64,000 nucleotides of DNA from Bowmanella denitrificans (GCF_002887595.1 NZ_PEBU01000002.1:372001-436000), one strand, 5' to 3'. Shown: positions 55,239-64,000, counted from the first letter of the stretch. A program made the numbers and translations. Notes: a model not told the origin generated them from the letters alone.

Positions 55239-56813
55239 ATGTTAGACAACAATTTGAAAAGCCAACTGAAAACCTATTTAGCCAATCTGAAGCGTCCCGT
55301 TGAACTGGTTCTGGCCACTGACGACAGCGACAAATCCCAACAACTGTTGGCGCTGGCGCGGGATATTGAAGCGTTATCAGATCTGGTCAGCTACAGCCAA
55401 AGTGAGGACAAGCAGCGTGTACCTTCTATGCAGGTGCGTAGCCAGGACACCGGCACCAGTATTGAATTCGCTGGTTTACCTATGGGCCACGAGTTTACCT
55501 CATTGGTACTGGCATTGCTGCACAGCGGTGGTCATCCCATTAAGCAGGAACAGGCCATTTTAGAGCAAATCAAATCGCTGCCCGGTCCGTTGCATTTTGA
55601 AACCTACGTGTCTTTAAGCTGCCAGACCTGTCCTGGTGTGGTGCAGGCGCTTAACCTGATGGCGGCGGTAAACCCAAATATCACTAACGTGATGATAGAT
55701 GGTGCATTGTTCCAGGACGAAGTCAGCCAACGCAATGTGATGGCAGTGCCTAGTGTGTATCTGAATGGTGAAAGCTTTTCGCAGGGTGCCATTACCCTGG
55801 AGAAAATTCTCACTAAAGTGGATGCCACTGGGGCTAAACATCAGGCCGAGGCCCTTAAAGACAAACCCACCTTTGATTTACTGGTGGTGGGTGCTGGCCC
55901 TGCCGGGGCATCGGCAGCCATCTATGCGGCGCGTAAGGGGATCCGCACCGGGCTGCTGGCTGACCGCTTTGGTGGCCAGGTGGCCGACACGGTGGGCATA
56001 GAGAATTTTATTTCAGTCAAGCATACCGAAGGGCCGAAACTGGTGGCCAGCCTTGAAGAGCACGTACGTGACTACGAGGTGGACATTATGGCGAATCAAC
56101 GCGCAGTTCAGGTGCGTGAAGGCGATACCCTGGAAATTACCCTGGAAAACGGCGCGGTACTGAAAAGCAAAAGCCTGGTGCTGGCCACTGGTGCGCGCTG
56201 GCGCGAGATGAATGTGCCAGGTGAGCGTGAATACCGCGGTAAAGGGGTGGCCTATTGCCCCCATTGCGATGGGCCTTTGTTTAAAGGTAAAAAGGTCGCG
56301 GTAATAGGTGGCGGCAATTCGGGTATCGAAGCGGCTATTGACCTGGCCAATATTGTCGAGCACGTTACCGTACTGGAATTTGACAGCAAACTGCGTGCTG
56401 ACGATGTGCTGGTGCGTAAAGCCCGCTCAATGGCCAATATTGAGATTATCCTTAATGCCCAGACTCTGGAGGTTAATGGTGATGGTTCTAAGGTTAATGG
56501 GCTGACCTATAAAGACAGGGTATCGGCTGAGCAGCATCATATAGCGCTGGCCGGCATCTTTGTGCAGATTGGTTTGGTACCTAACACAGAATGGTTGAAA
56601 GACAGCGGCATTGAGCTGACCCCACGCGGCGAGATTGTGAGCGCAGCCAATGGTGAAACCTCAGTAAAAGGGGTGTTTGCTGCCGGTGATGCGACCACCG
56701 CACCCTTTAAGCAGATTATTATTGCCATGGGCAGCGGCGCCACCGCCAGCCTCGGAGCCTTTGACTACCTGATGCGTTCATCGGCCCCCGTTGAAAGCCA
56801 CCAGGCTGCATAA
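55239..56813 (+). CDS. ahpF: Alkyl hydroperoxide reductase subunit F (524 aa)
   Basis: The NADH-dependent flavoprotein that reduces AhpC. It has an N-terminal double-thioredoxin-like domain with CQTC (C128, C131), then a thioredoxin-reductase-like domain. The latter carries the FAD motif [10 protein letters not shown] (218-227), the redox pair CPHC (C340, C343) and the NAD motif GGGNSG. The frame is open 36 codons further up, but the ATG at 55239 has GAGG just before it and gives the standard length (E. coli 521). It forms an operon with ahpC. Confidence 0.96.
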   Translation: MLDNNLKSQLKTYLANLKRPVELVLATDDSDKSQQLLALARDIEALSDLVSYSQSEDKQRVPSMQVRSQDTGTSIEFAGLPMGHEFTSLVLALLHSGGHPIKQEQAILEQIKSLPGPLHFETYVSLSCQTCPGVVQALNLMAAVNPNITNVMIDGALFQDEVSQRNVMAVPSVYLNGESFSQGAITLEKILTKVDATGAKHQAEALKDKPTFDLLVVGAGPAGASAAIYAARKGIRTGLLADRFGGQVADTVGIENFISVKHTEGPKLVASLEEHVRDYEVDIMANQRAVQVREGDTLEITLENGAVLKSKSLVLATGARWREMNVPGEREYRGKGVAYCPHCDGPLFKGKKVAVIGGGNSGIEAAIDLANIVEHVTVLEFDSKLRADDVLVRKARSMANIEIILNAQTLEVNGDGSKVNGLTYKDRVSAEQHHIALAGIFVQIGLVPNTEWLKDSGIELTPRGEIVSAANGETSVKGVFAAGDATTAPFKQIIIAMGSGATASLGAFDYLMRSSAPVESHQAA

Positions 56814-56907
56814 CCTTTGGCTACACAGGGATGTGTGGTGAAAATTTGAACGTTGTGCTAGTATGCGCGGCAATTAATGTTAGTGCTGAGTTTATTGGAG
56901 AAGTTAA

Positions 56908-57543
56908 ATGCAGCGATTAATTGCCCCTATTCTGTACGCCTTCCTGTCCCTGTTGTTTGTTGCAAATGCCAAGGCCAACTTAATTATCAATGGCAGTTTT
57001 GAAGACAACCAAATTCAAAACGGCACCTGGAAGCTATTTTCCGACCAACAGCTTTCTGGATGGCGTGGGAATAACATGGAAATCTGGAACAACTTCGGTG
57101 CCATCAATATGTTTGATGGCAATCAGTTGTTAGAGCTTAACTCACAGCTGTACAAGGGGCAGTTCACTGGGATCAGCCAGAGCTTTGCCACGGAAATTGG
57201 CCAAACCTACGATATCAGCTTTGCTTATCGTGCCAGACACAGCAATAGTGAAAGTTTTAACATGCGTCTGGACTCCGGTCTGGGTGAGTTGTTCTCCAAA
57301 GATTTCGATGACCACGTTACCGGTAAGTGGGCAACCTATCATGGCCAGTTTATCGCTACTGACACCACCACCACCTTGCATTTTAACCCCTTGATACCGA
57401 TAAGAAGCACGGTGGGTAACCTGATCGATAATATTGTGGTGGAAAAACGCAGCAGCATGGCTGTGGCCGAACCACAAATGCTGTTGATGCTGGCGTTGGG
57501 TCTGGTGCTGTTAACTGTGGTGATTAGGCGTCGTTATGCCTGA
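56908..57543 (+). CDS. Secreted protein with degenerate PEP-CTERM signal (211 aa)
   Basis: A signal peptide (about 1-23, ending AKA) is followed by a beta-sandwich-like domain starting NLIINGSFE, in the style of carbohydrate-binding or DUF642-like domains. The C-terminal end is VAEPQMLLMLALGL plus a helix and RRRYA, which has the shape of a PEP-CTERM sorting signal but with AEP in place of PEP. PEP-CTERM proteins are processed by an exosortase and sent to the envelope or matrix. No exosortase gene is in the window. It is about 40-50% similar by eye to the next gene. Function is unknown. Confidence 0.78.
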   Translation: MQRLIAPILYAFLSLLFVANAKANLIINGSFEDNQIQNGTWKLFSDQQLSGWRGNNMEIWNNFGAINMFDGNQLLELNSQLYKGQFTGISQSFATEIGQTYDISFAYRARHSNSESFNMRLDSGLGELFSKDFDDHVTGKWATYHGQFIATDTTTTLHFNPLIPIRSTVGNLIDNIVVEKRSSMAVAEPQMLLMLALGLVLLTVVIRRRYA

Positions 57544-57691
57544 TCCTGTTGCCAGCTATCATCACGATAGTCGGTTTGCTGTTAAGCCGGACAGGCATCA
57601 GCGCTGAACTTACGCATCAGGCTATTTGCAATAATCCCCCTGCATTTAGATTCTCACGATTTTTTACAGTGCTGTCAGAAAATTTATCAGT

Positions 57692-57718
57692 TTTGCCGGT
57701 TTTACCCGGCAAAGTTTT
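57692..57718 (+). terminator. Terminator after the first PEP-CTERM-like gene
   Basis: An 8-bp stem, TTTGCCGG/CCGGCAAA, with a 6-nt loop is followed by GTTTTCT, in the gap between the two paralogues. Confidence 0.5.
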
Positions 57719-57830
57719 CTGGTTTCACCTTTCTTAAGCGTAAAAAATAAACAAATTCATTGAGTTAAAAAAACTGGCCTGCAAACTGCTATCTCCTTAT
57801 TACCAATGTGAGTTTTTAAGGTGGTATTAA

Positions 57831-58511
57831 ATGAAGTCTGCATTGCGCGTGTTAGTGATGTTTTCTGCTTTAGTGGTTGCTCAGGTGGCAGAGGCTAATC
57901 TGATTGTCAACGGCGGTTTTGAACAACCTGATGTTGCTCACAACAGCTGGAAATGGTTTAGCTCAAGCCAGGTTGATGGCTGGCAGGGCAGCAACCTTGA
58001 AATTTGGGATCACTACAATGGCTTCACCGCGGCTGAAGGTCAGCAACATGCTGAGCTGAATGCCCATGCAGGCTCGGGAGGCGCATTTTCCATCTTCCAA
58101 ACCTTTGAAACCGAAATCGGCGCTGTTTATGATCTGAGCTTCTTTTATGCGGCCCGTAGCAGCAATGATGAAGCCTTCCGACTGAACCTGACGTCTGGTG
58201 CTCAGGATATCTTCAATCAACTGTTTGACGATCATCTGGTCAGACAATGGCGCCAGTTCAGTATGACGTTCACAGCCATAGCGCAAAGTACCACCCTCAG
58301 ATTTACCTCTGTTGCACCCTATGCTGGTACTGTGGGTAATTTCCTCGACAATGTGGTTGTGCTGAAACAGCCGTTATTGCCTTTAACCGGTCCTCAACAA
58401 CCGCAAAGCGCTCAGCCAGCTCAGGTACCTGAACCTGCCGGAATTTTGTTGACCGCACTGGGGTTGTTGTTTGTGGCATCAGGCAGAATGTTTGTCAGCC
58501 GTTGTAAATAG
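57831..58511 (+). CDS. Secreted PEP-CTERM protein (226 aa)
   Basis: A paralogue of the preceding gene: signal peptide (about 1-23), then NLIVNGGFE and a parallel domain (SWKWFSSSQVDGWQG versus TWKLFSDQQLSGWRG). It has a longer Pro/Gln linker and a canonical sorting signal, VPEPAGILLTALGLL, from residue 199, ending in a basic tail. AAGGTGG precedes the ATG. It is probably exported and cut by an exosortase at the PEP site. The stop overlaps the convergent deaminase gene by 17 bases. Ligand and role are unknown; a carbohydrate- or matrix-associated function is a guess. Confidence 0.82.
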   Translation: MKSALRVLVMFSALVVAQVAEANLIVNGGFEQPDVAHNSWKWFSSSQVDGWQGSNLEIWDHYNGFTAAEGQQHAELNAHAGSGGAFSIFQTFETEIGAVYDLSFFYAARSSNDEAFRLNLTSGAQDIFNQLFDDHLVRQWRQFSMTFTAIAQSTTLRFTSVAPYAGTVGNFLDNVVVLKQPLLPLTGPQQPQSAQPAQVPEPAGILLTALGLLFVASGRMFVSRCK

Positions 58512-59088
58512 TTCCCCCTTTGGCCAGGTAGTCATCTAATACCTGCCTGGCCTTATCTCGCTGCAACTCGCGCACTATGTCGACACCCGTGTTCTTTAAG
58601 TAGGCATAGCTGGCTTCAAATACCGGCCCCTCATCAAAGCCAATAGCTCTGGCATCTTCGCCAGTGGCTGCACAGACCAGACGCTTTACACCGCTCCATA
58701 AAACAGCCCCCAAGCACATGGCACAGGGCTCACAGGAGGTGAACAGTTCATATTGACCATCCTCGGCAGACAAGCAAAAAGTGTCCAGCCGTCGTTGTGC
58801 CAGCATGATGGCCATCATTTCCCCGTGCAGACAGGAGTTTTTGGCTGCCATGACCTGATTGACCCCTACGGCTATCAGTTGATGACTGTTGGCGTCAAAT
58901 ATGGCGCTACCAAACGGGCCGCCACTATGACGTTGTACATTCTGAGCCGCAAGTTCAATGGCGAGAGCCATCTTGGCGTTATCGCCTGAATAGGTGGCCG
59001 CCCAATCTGGAATTCGCATCACCCAATCGGGCAGGCTGATTTCAAGTTGTTGCAGCGCTGATGGTTTGATTGTTGATCTATCGCACAT
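58495..59088 (-). CDS. Zinc-dependent nucleoside/nucleobase deaminase (197 aa)
   Basis: A cytidine-deaminase-superfamily enzyme with HGE (H88-E90) and PCAMC (C122, C125), which bind zinc and the catalytic water. HGE instead of the commoner HAE is also found in yeast cytosine deaminase. The N-terminal 35 residues precede the domain and are not recognised. The length and C-terminal FEASYAYLKN-type end suit guanine-deaminase or cytosine-deaminase-like proteins rather than the tRNA enzyme TadA. GAGGA precedes the ATG. It overlaps the convergent PEP-CTERM gene at its 3' end. Confidence 0.85.
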   Translation of the reverse strand: MCDRSTIKPSALQQLEISLPDWVMRIPDWAATYSGDNAKMALAIELAAQNVQRHSGGPFGSAIFDANSHQLIAVGVNQVMAAKNSCLHGEMMAIMLAQRRLDTFCLSAEDGQYELFTSCEPCAMCLGAVLWSGVKRLVCAATGEDARAIGFDEGPVFEASYAYLKNTGVDIVRELQRDKARQVLDDYLAKGGTIYNG

Positions 59089-59241
59089 TGTTAATCCTCT
59101 ATGCGGCGTAAACTTGCTGTAACTGTATTATGTCTGCGCTGATGTAGCGAATGATTGAAGTGTTTTCAACCCCGAAGCATTACTGCGTAAATCGTGCAAA
59201 AGTGGCATAATGCGCGGCCAAATTTGCTAAGAGTATTTACC

Positions 59242-59802
59242 ATGTCTATAGAACAAGCCTTGAATGACCGCGCCGGCGGCCAATGTGAACTTTGTGCAGC
59301 ACAGGACAATCTGCAGGGCTTGGCTGTGCCACCTATTGATCAGGTTAGGGTAGATAATCACATTCTGGTATGTCAGACCTGTCAATCTCAGATTGAAGGG
59401 GCTGAACTTGATACCAATCACTGGCGTTGCCTTAACGACAGTATGTGGAGTCAGGTGCCTGCTGTGCAGGTCATGGCCTGGCGCATGCTTAAGCGTTTGT
59501 CTTCTGAGGTATGGGCACAAGACTTACTGGACATGCTGTATCTGGATGAAGAAACAGCCACCTGGGCACAAAAAGGGGATGACTCAGATCGTGAGCCAAC
59601 CCTGGACAGCAATGGTGCTGTATTGAACAGCGGTGATACGGTGGTGTTGATTAAAGACCTGGATGTAAAAGGCGCAGGATTTACCGCCAAGCGTGGCACC
59701 GCGGTGCGCGGTATCAGCCTGACCGATAATCCTAAGCATGTGGAAGGGCGGGTCAATGGCGTGCGAATAGTGTTGGTGGCCGAGTACCTGAAAAAATCCT
59801 GA
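59242..59802 (+). CDS. PhnA-domain zinc-ribbon protein (186 aa)
   Basis: An N-terminal zinc ribbon with CELC (about 15-18) and CQTC (about 50-53) and a C-terminal PhnA/YjdM domain (NSGDTVVLIKDLDVKGAGF...KRGTAVRGI). Family members were named after phosphonate genes, but their function is unclear and no other phn genes are here. The open frame goes 16 codons further up. The ATG at 59242 fits the family's usual N terminus (MSIEQAL-). It abuts the convergent patatin gene with no base between the stop codons. Confidence 0.86.
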   Translation: MSIEQALNDRAGGQCELCAAQDNLQGLAVPPIDQVRVDNHILVCQTCQSQIEGAELDTNHWRCLNDSMWSQVPAVQVMAWRMLKRLSSEVWAQDLLDMLYLDEETATWAQKGDDSDREPTLDSNGAVLNSGDTVVLIKDLDVKGAGFTAKRGTAVRGISLTDNPKHVEGRVNGVRIVLVAEYLKKS

Positions 59803-60837
59803 CTAGTTTTGCAGCCGGTTAACCGGCTGATTGCTACTGTCTTCAAACCACTGGAAGTATTGTTCTGCACCTAATATACCTTGCTGAAGCAGCATCTGTT
59901 TTTGCTGCTCAGTAAGGTCAAAATCGGTGCTGCCCACCTCTTTGGTATTGATATACAAAGTGCGCTGCCAGTCATCGCTGTGCAAATGTTGGTTTTCCTG
60001 GACTTGCATCAGTGCGGTAATCAGCGCCTTGGCATACTGGCTAAAATTGTTAATGGCTTTGCCTTTAGGGGGCTCGTCGTAACGGAACATGGCCAGTTCA
60101 TCTTCTTTGTCGAGGCGCAGCCCGAGGGTTTGGCGGTTATAAATATAAGGGCTACGGCCGGGACGTTGCAGCAGAAACAAGGCGTTTTCCTTGTTGTAAT
60201 AGGCTGTATTGCGTGACGCGTCTGATTCGTCTTCATCAATATACTTTTGCCTGTCAAACAACTTGATTGGGTAGTTACGCATAACCCCACCATCTACATA
60301 CAGATCCTGTTTGGGGCCATGGCGGACGGCCGCAAAAAACAGCGGTATCGACATACTGATACGTATTGCCTGGACCAGCGGCATCTGGGCGTGACGTTCA
60401 ACCGAAAACACTTCCGAGTAACCGTTAGACAGATTGGTGCCGGTAACATACAACGCCGGGCAAGCCTGCTTTTGTAAGTCAGCAAAGGTGGCCATACCAT
60501 GACCAAGTTTTTCTTCAATCAGGCTCATCAGCCAAGTGGAAAAATAGTCTCCCTTGTGCCAGCCGAAATCTTTTGCCAGGCGGCGAATGTCGCGGATCAG
60601 GCCGAAGGAGTCATCCATAAAGGCTTTAAAATCGGTTGACTGCAGAATTTGTAATTGGCGGGGAATATCAAAACCCAGAGCAAATAACAGTGCGTTGATG
60701 GCACCGGCGCTGGTGCCACCCACCCGGCGGATAGCATGCAGATAATCGCGCTGGGCCATAACCTGCATGGCGCCAACATAGGCAATGCCCTTAACACCTC
60801 CGCCTTCAAAGATCAGATTTCGAAACTGGCAGGTCAT
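59803..60837 (-). CDS. Patatin-like phospholipase (344 aa)
   Basis: An acyl hydrolase with the patatin catalytic dyad: the oxyanion loop EGGGVKG, the nucleophile motif GTSAG, and DGGVMRNYPI with the catalytic Asp. It probably cleaves fatty acids from membrane lipids. No signal peptide is seen, so it is cytoplasmic or delivered otherwise. The longest frame uses a TTG; the ATG at 60837 follows GGAG and is chosen. A 60-residue C-terminal extension after the core is not recognised. It is a single gene converging on phnA. Confidence 0.88.
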   Translation of the reverse strand: MTCQFRNLIFEGGGVKGIAYVGAMQVMAQRDYLHAIRRVGGTSAGAINALLFALGFDIPRQLQILQSTDFKAFMDDSFGLIRDIRRLAKDFGWHKGDYFSTWLMSLIEEKLGHGMATFADLQKQACPALYVTGTNLSNGYSEVFSVERHAQMPLVQAIRISMSIPLFFAAVRHGPKQDLYVDGGVMRNYPIKLFDRQKYIDEDESDASRNTAYYNKENALFLLQRPGRSPYIYNRQTLGLRLDKEDELAMFRYDEPPKGKAINNFSQYAKALITALMQVQENQHLHSDDWQRTLYINTKEVGSTDFDLTEQQKQMLLQQGILGAEQYFQWFEDSSNQPVNRLQN

Positions 60838-60914
60838 GGCATTTTGCTCCAGCAGCAACCGAGGGGAAGAAGTTGCTATAACACTAGCTGATGCAAGCTG
60901 AAGCGCAAGGTGGT

Positions 60915-61340
60915 CTAAATCGTTCCTTCTTCAGATTGAACTTCTGTTTTTGGCAAGTGATAGTCAAACAAATAAAAATGTCTGCCACTGTCGATACGAA
61001 TGGTCATACTGCCGCTTAAGCCAGCCAGTTCGCCTGTGGCGGAGTCCGGTACCACTTCCAGTAACAAATGTTGGCTGGGACCTCGCATGGTACCAAAGTG
61101 CTGCAACACAAAACTGCCGCGGCGACCAGCCAGCGTTGCGCTGACTTGCTCTATGGCCACATAACCGGCCGAACTCTTATTCGCTGACTTGGCACTGAGC
61201 ATTTCACCTTTACTGATGCCGTCAATATCTCCGCTAAAGGTTTTGTCAATGGACAATCTGCCCAGGCTGACGCCGTCTTTGCCTTGGGCGTAGCTCGGCA
61301 TTTGCTGGACCCTGACTTCAAATTCCCCTCTGGCTTGCAT
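60915..61340 (-). CDS. DUF3224-family protein (141 aa)
   Basis: A small beta-rich protein matching DUF3224: GRLSIDKTFSGDI, SAGYVAIEQVSATLAGRRGSFVLQHFGTM and SGSMTIRI are conserved blocks. The family adopts an allene-oxide-cyclase-like barrel. No function is established. No signal peptide is seen. It is upstream of the patatin gene on the same strand with a 77-nt gap, so co-transcription is possible. Confidence 0.82.
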   Translation of the reverse strand: MQARGEFEVRVQQMPSYAQGKDGVSLGRLSIDKTFSGDIDGISKGEMLSAKSANKSSAGYVAIEQVSATLAGRRGSFVLQHFGTMRGPSQHLLLEVVPDSATGELAGLSGSMTIRIDSGRHFYLFDYHLPKTEVQSEEGTI

Positions 61341-61493
61341 GCTGGCTTCCTGGATTTTTTGTTGTTATCTGTGGTGGTTGAATAACCATGTTATCAATGC
61401 CAGATAAGAATTTCACAGTATTTCAGTTGCTACTTGCCCCGGCCCTTGGATTCTTCCTATGATTCATGCAGACCAGAAGAACGAGAAGCAAGA

Positions 61494-62507
61494 ATGCAGC
61501 ATGTGGTGTTTGGTGCCGGACTTATCGGTGGTTATCTGGGGGGCGTATTAACGCATTTGGAGCAGGATACCCGTTTAATCGGGCGCGACAGTACTATGTC
61601 ACGTTGGCAGCCAGGGCTTCGGCTCAGTGACTACCAGGGCCATCAGGCCGGTCCGCTGAAATTGCAGATACAAGGCAGCGACTGGCGGGAAACGGCTGTG
61701 CCTTGCGATGTGTTGTGGCTGACGGTTAAGTGCACCCATTTGGCACAAACGGCAGTCGACATTGCACCGCTGGTCGGTGAAAAAACCGTGATTCTGTGTT
61801 GCCAGAACGGTATTGGTAGCGATGCCCTGATAAAGGCTATCTTCCCGCGCAATCAGGTGCTGAGGGTGATGGTGCCCTTTAATGTGGTGGAAACCGTGCC
61901 TGGTTGTTTACACCGGGGCTCTGAAGGAAAGCTGACGCTGGAATCTGATGCATCAGGCCTGGTGCGGGCATTGGTCAGTCTGCTGGATTGTGATTTGATG
62001 CCAATTGACTGCACTAGTGCCATGACGCCGCTGCAATGGGCAAAACTGCAACTGAATCTGGGTAATGCCGTTAATGCACTGGCCGATATCCCGGTTAAAT
62101 CCATGCTGGAACAACGGGGGTACCGGCTGGTTTTGGCGGCATTGATGGATGAGCTGCTAACACTGTGCAAGGTAAAAGGCATTAAGCTTCCCAGGCTCAC
62201 CCGGGTACCAGCTAGCTGGCTACCCCTGGTGCTGCGTTTGCCGGATGGGCTATTTTCGCGCCTGGCCAGGCAGATGCTGGCAATCGATCCACAAGTGCGT
62301 ACTTCTATGTGGTGGGATCTGAGCCAGGGTAAGGATACCGAAATTGCTTACCTTAACGGTGCTGTGATCGAACAAGCTCTTAGTTTGGGGCTGGATTGCC
62401 GGGTCAATCAGGCCATAGTGGCACTGGTTCATCAAGCCGAGCAGGGCAGGCTTAAACCGGGATTATCTGCCACCAAGCTAATGGAACGGGCGGGTATAAT
62501 ACATTAG
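61494..62507 (+). CDS. panE: 2-dehydropantoate 2-reductase family protein (337 aa)
   Basis: A PanE/ketopantoate reductase-type oxidoreductase, which uses NADPH to make pantoate for coenzyme A. The N-terminal nucleotide motif GAGLIGGYLGG begins at residue 7. LTVKCTH, CCQNGIGSD and a C-terminal KLQLNLGNAVNAL block with the catalytic Lys and Asn are present, as is a late SMWWDLSQGKDTEI, where family members have SMLQD-type sequence. The ATG at 61494 places the motif correctly; an upstream start would add 20 unlikely residues. Related enzymes act on other 2-oxo acids, so the pantothenate role is likely, not certain. Confidence 0.82.
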   Translation: MQHVVFGAGLIGGYLGGVLTHLEQDTRLIGRDSTMSRWQPGLRLSDYQGHQAGPLKLQIQGSDWRETAVPCDVLWLTVKCTHLAQTAVDIAPLVGEKTVILCCQNGIGSDALIKAIFPRNQVLRVMVPFNVVETVPGCLHRGSEGKLTLESDASGLVRALVSLLDCDLMPIDCTSAMTPLQWAKLQLNLGNAVNALADIPVKSMLEQRGYRLVLAALMDELLTLCKVKGIKLPRLTRVPASWLPLVLRLPDGLFSRLARQMLAIDPQVRTSMWWDLSQGKDTEIAYLNGAVIEQALSLGLDCRVNQAIVALVHQAEQGRLKPGLSATKLMERAGIIH

Positions 62508-62553
62508 CGTGCGTTGAACTTTGCTTGTGGCTGATCAGATGTCACACATACCG

Positions 62554-63405
62554 TTATGGCCGGTACCATAAGTTGTCCTGTTCTAACGGCGTTTGGGCAG
62601 GCAGCAAGGGGTTCCACAACGGAATAATGGTGCGCTGGTGCAGTTTGGCTTTTTCCAGATCTTCGCCATGGTATTGCATAAATAGCCGGTCAAATTCACC
62701 GGTTTCCAGCAATCTGCGCAGACCTTTTTCTACCTCGTTAGCCAGCGATGTGTCAGAGGGGCGAAAGAAGTAATAGAGGGCTGTGGGGTAATACAATACC
62801 AAATGCGTCTCCACCGCGAAGCGGCCCTGGTGGTAGTCATGTTCACGCCAGATTTCCAATACCGAACGGGGAAATGCGATACCCCGTTGCCGTTGCAACA
62901 TGTCGAATAGGTCTTCCGTATGTGGTGTACCGGCAACCCGCACACCATTGGCTTGCAGCACATGTGTATCCGGCCAGCCACGCCCCTGGATCAGCGTCAG
63001 AGCGGTAAGATCAGACAGATTGTTAACCTGGGTAAGTTGTACCTGGGACTCGGGCTTAATCATCAGCAAACGCCAGCCATACAGGCCTTTATAAATGGGA
63101 ATACGTACGGGTTGCAGAGCACTTTCCCGCTCGGTACTGGTCATTGACCAGGCCACATCGATACCGTCTCCCAACTGCAGTTGCTTTAACGCACGACTTT
63201 GCACCAGGGTTTCCCGGGACGGTTGCAATGAATGTTTCAGCCCGGCTTCCTGTAAAGCCCTGCTGAGCAGCACCACGGCATAATCTGTATCAACTGTGTT
63301 TTCCATGGCCTGGCGGGGATATATCAAGGTTGATGAGACAGCAACGGCTGTCTTAACACCCACCATCAATCCCATCAGTATCTTCAGTAACCAAAGGTAG
63401 CGCAT
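62554..63405 (-). CDS. Periplasmic solute-binding-like protein (283 aa)
   Basis: An exported protein of the extracellular solute-binding family 3 type. Signal peptide (about 1-22, ending AVA), a first lobe with YPRQAMENTVDTDYAVVLL, and a second lobe with LTLIQGRGWPDT, VRVAGTPHTEDLFDML and EVEKGLRRLLETGEFD. No transporter genes adjoin it. Orphan proteins of this kind occur in Alteromonadales and may be sensors or scavengers. The open frame extends 26 codons upstream; the ATG at 63405 has GAGGGACAGGAC before it and starts the signal peptide. The ligand is unknown. Confidence 0.8.
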   Translation of the reverse strand: MRYLWLLKILMGLMVGVKTAVAVSSTLIYPRQAMENTVDTDYAVVLLSRALQEAGLKHSLQPSRETLVQSRALKQLQLGDGIDVAWSMTSTERESALQPVRIPIYKGLYGWRLLMIKPESQVQLTQVNNLSDLTALTLIQGRGWPDTHVLQANGVRVAGTPHTEDLFDMLQRQRGIAFPRSVLEIWREHDYHQGRFAVETHLVLYYPTALYYFFRPSDTSLANEVEKGLRRLLETGEFDRLFMQYHGEDLEKAKLHQRTIIPLWNPLLPAQTPLEQDNLWYRP

Positions 63406-63545
63406 GTCCTGTCCCTCGCATTTGGGCACGCTATATAAAGTGCCCCTTGATGGCATTTCCTGACAGTTTCCAAAGTGCTGCAATTGCCGAGCGTAACGAG
63501 TTTGCGTAGACTCCGCACACCTTTAACAAAAGCATAATTAAACGG

Positions 63546-64000
63546 ATGAAACAAGGATTCAAGGTTCCTCATACATTGGTATTGCTGCTTGGCATGATGC
63601 TGGTAGCGTTACTGGCCACCTGGGTTGTACCGCAAGGTTTCTTTGATACGGTAACCGCTGACAATGGTCGGCAGACGGTGGTGCCCGGCACCTATACGTT
63701 GAGTGAAAGCCGTCACTTTCTTACGCCCTGGGATTTTTTGACCGCCATTCCGCGCGCCTTGGCTGCGGCTCAGGATGTGATTTTCTTTGTCTTTATTGTC
63801 GGTGGTGTACTATCTGTTGCCCGTGCCACAGGCACTATTGATGCCCTGATTGGCCGTTTGCTGGAACGTTTTGGTCATAAACCCAATGTGCTGATTTTTA
63901 TGGTGGTGTTTTGCTTTGCACTGGCATCGGGAGCAATTGGCACGGCCGGCGAGTATATACCTTTTGTGCTGATTCTGGTGGCCTTGTGTAAGGCAATGCG
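63546..64000 (+). CDS. YfcC-family (C4-dicarboxylate carrier-like) transporter, N-terminal part
   Basis: An open frame from the ATG at 63546 (MKQGFKVPHTLVLLLGMML...) runs to the window end without a stop, about 151 residues. It has a first helix ending TWVVPQGFFDT, then a periplasmic segment and further helices (DVIFFVFIVGGVLSVARATGTIDAL, GAIGTAGEYIPFV) as in the YfcC/PF03606 family of putative amino-acid or dicarboxylate carriers. The 3' part lies outside. The ribosome-binding site is weak. It is divergent from the solute-binding-like gene. Confidence 0.78.
   Translation, partial: MKQGFKVPHTLVLLLGMMLVALLATWVVPQGFFDTVTADNGRQTVVPGTYTLSESRHFLTPWDFLTAIPRALAAAQDVIFFVFIVGGVLSVARATGTIDALIGRLLERFGHKPNVLIFMVVFCFALASGAIGTAGEYIPFVLILVALCKAM

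Noticed and set aside
57549-57737. 62-codon ORF between the two PEP-CTERM-like genes
   Set aside because: It has no ribosome-binding site and no recognisable sequence, it covers a terminator hairpin (57692-57718), and it is best read as the trailer of the first gene.

Overview
The window looks like chromosomal DNA of a marine, heterotrophic gammaproteobacterium of the Alteromonadales (Alteromonas/Bowmanella/Shewanella type). The reasons are a PsrA-type regulator directly upstream of fadE, four large TonB-dependent receptors, a Shewanella-like N-acetylgalactosamine (GalNAc) gene set with a FucP-like permease, the cysZ / smc-zipA-ligA arrangement, and the DUF3392/DUF2919 tail. Genes are densely packed on both strands. 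No rRNA, tRNA, CRISPR array, prophage or insertion sequence was recognised. Both window edges cut a membrane transporter gene: an NhaC-type antiporter on the left and a YfcC-type carrier on the right.

Layout. 1-6.7 kb: end of an NhaC antiporter, two unlinked TonB-dependent receptors and a SixA-type phosphatase. 6.8-12 kb: an M2 peptidase lipoprotein, then the fatty-acid operon psrA-fadE with a PsrA-box-like dyad beside the psrA start. 12-17.4 kb: a LysR regulator divergent from DUF2798/DUF2938 membrane proteins, ppc, and a small glycogen-binding protein. 17.6-22 kb: an RND efflux pair. 22-26.3 kb: an RRM RNA-binding protein, a GST, a PAS-GGDEF-EAL protein and cysZ. 26.4-34 kb: a housekeeping run smc-zipA-ligA-DUF3392-DUF2919.

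34.2-40.1 kb: a LodA-like cysteine-tryptophylquinone oxidase, its LodB-like flavoprotein maturase and a TonB-dependent receptor. 40.2-41.5 kb: a LysR gene translationally coupled to a small protein of unknown function.

41.8-54.4 kb is the most coherent system, a GalNAc-glycan utilisation locus. On the minus strand are an outer-membrane TonB receptor and a DUF3472 lipoprotein. Divergent from them are agaR, an exported GH109 alpha-N-acetylgalactosaminidase, agaZ, agaS, a ROK kinase, a GalNAc-6-P deacetylase and an MFS permease. The likely flow is: glycan binding and uptake at the outer membrane, release of GalNAc by the GH109 enzyme, inner-membrane import by AgaP, phosphorylation by AgaK, deacetylation by AgaA, deamination/isomerisation by AgaS to tagatose-6-phosphate, then the AgaZ step. 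AgaR probably controls the locus through phased repeats in the divergent region.

54.5-64 kb: ahpC-ahpF with an intercistronic terminator, two tandem PEP-CTERM-like secreted proteins, a nucleobase deaminase, a PhnA-like zinc-ribbon protein, a patatin, a DUF3224 protein, a PanE-type reductase, a periplasmic solute-binding protein and the start of a YfcC transporter.

Start codons were moved downstream from the longest open frame wherever a Shine-Dalgarno sequence, signal peptide or family length favoured it. All functions are read from sequence features and family knowledge; no database search was run.
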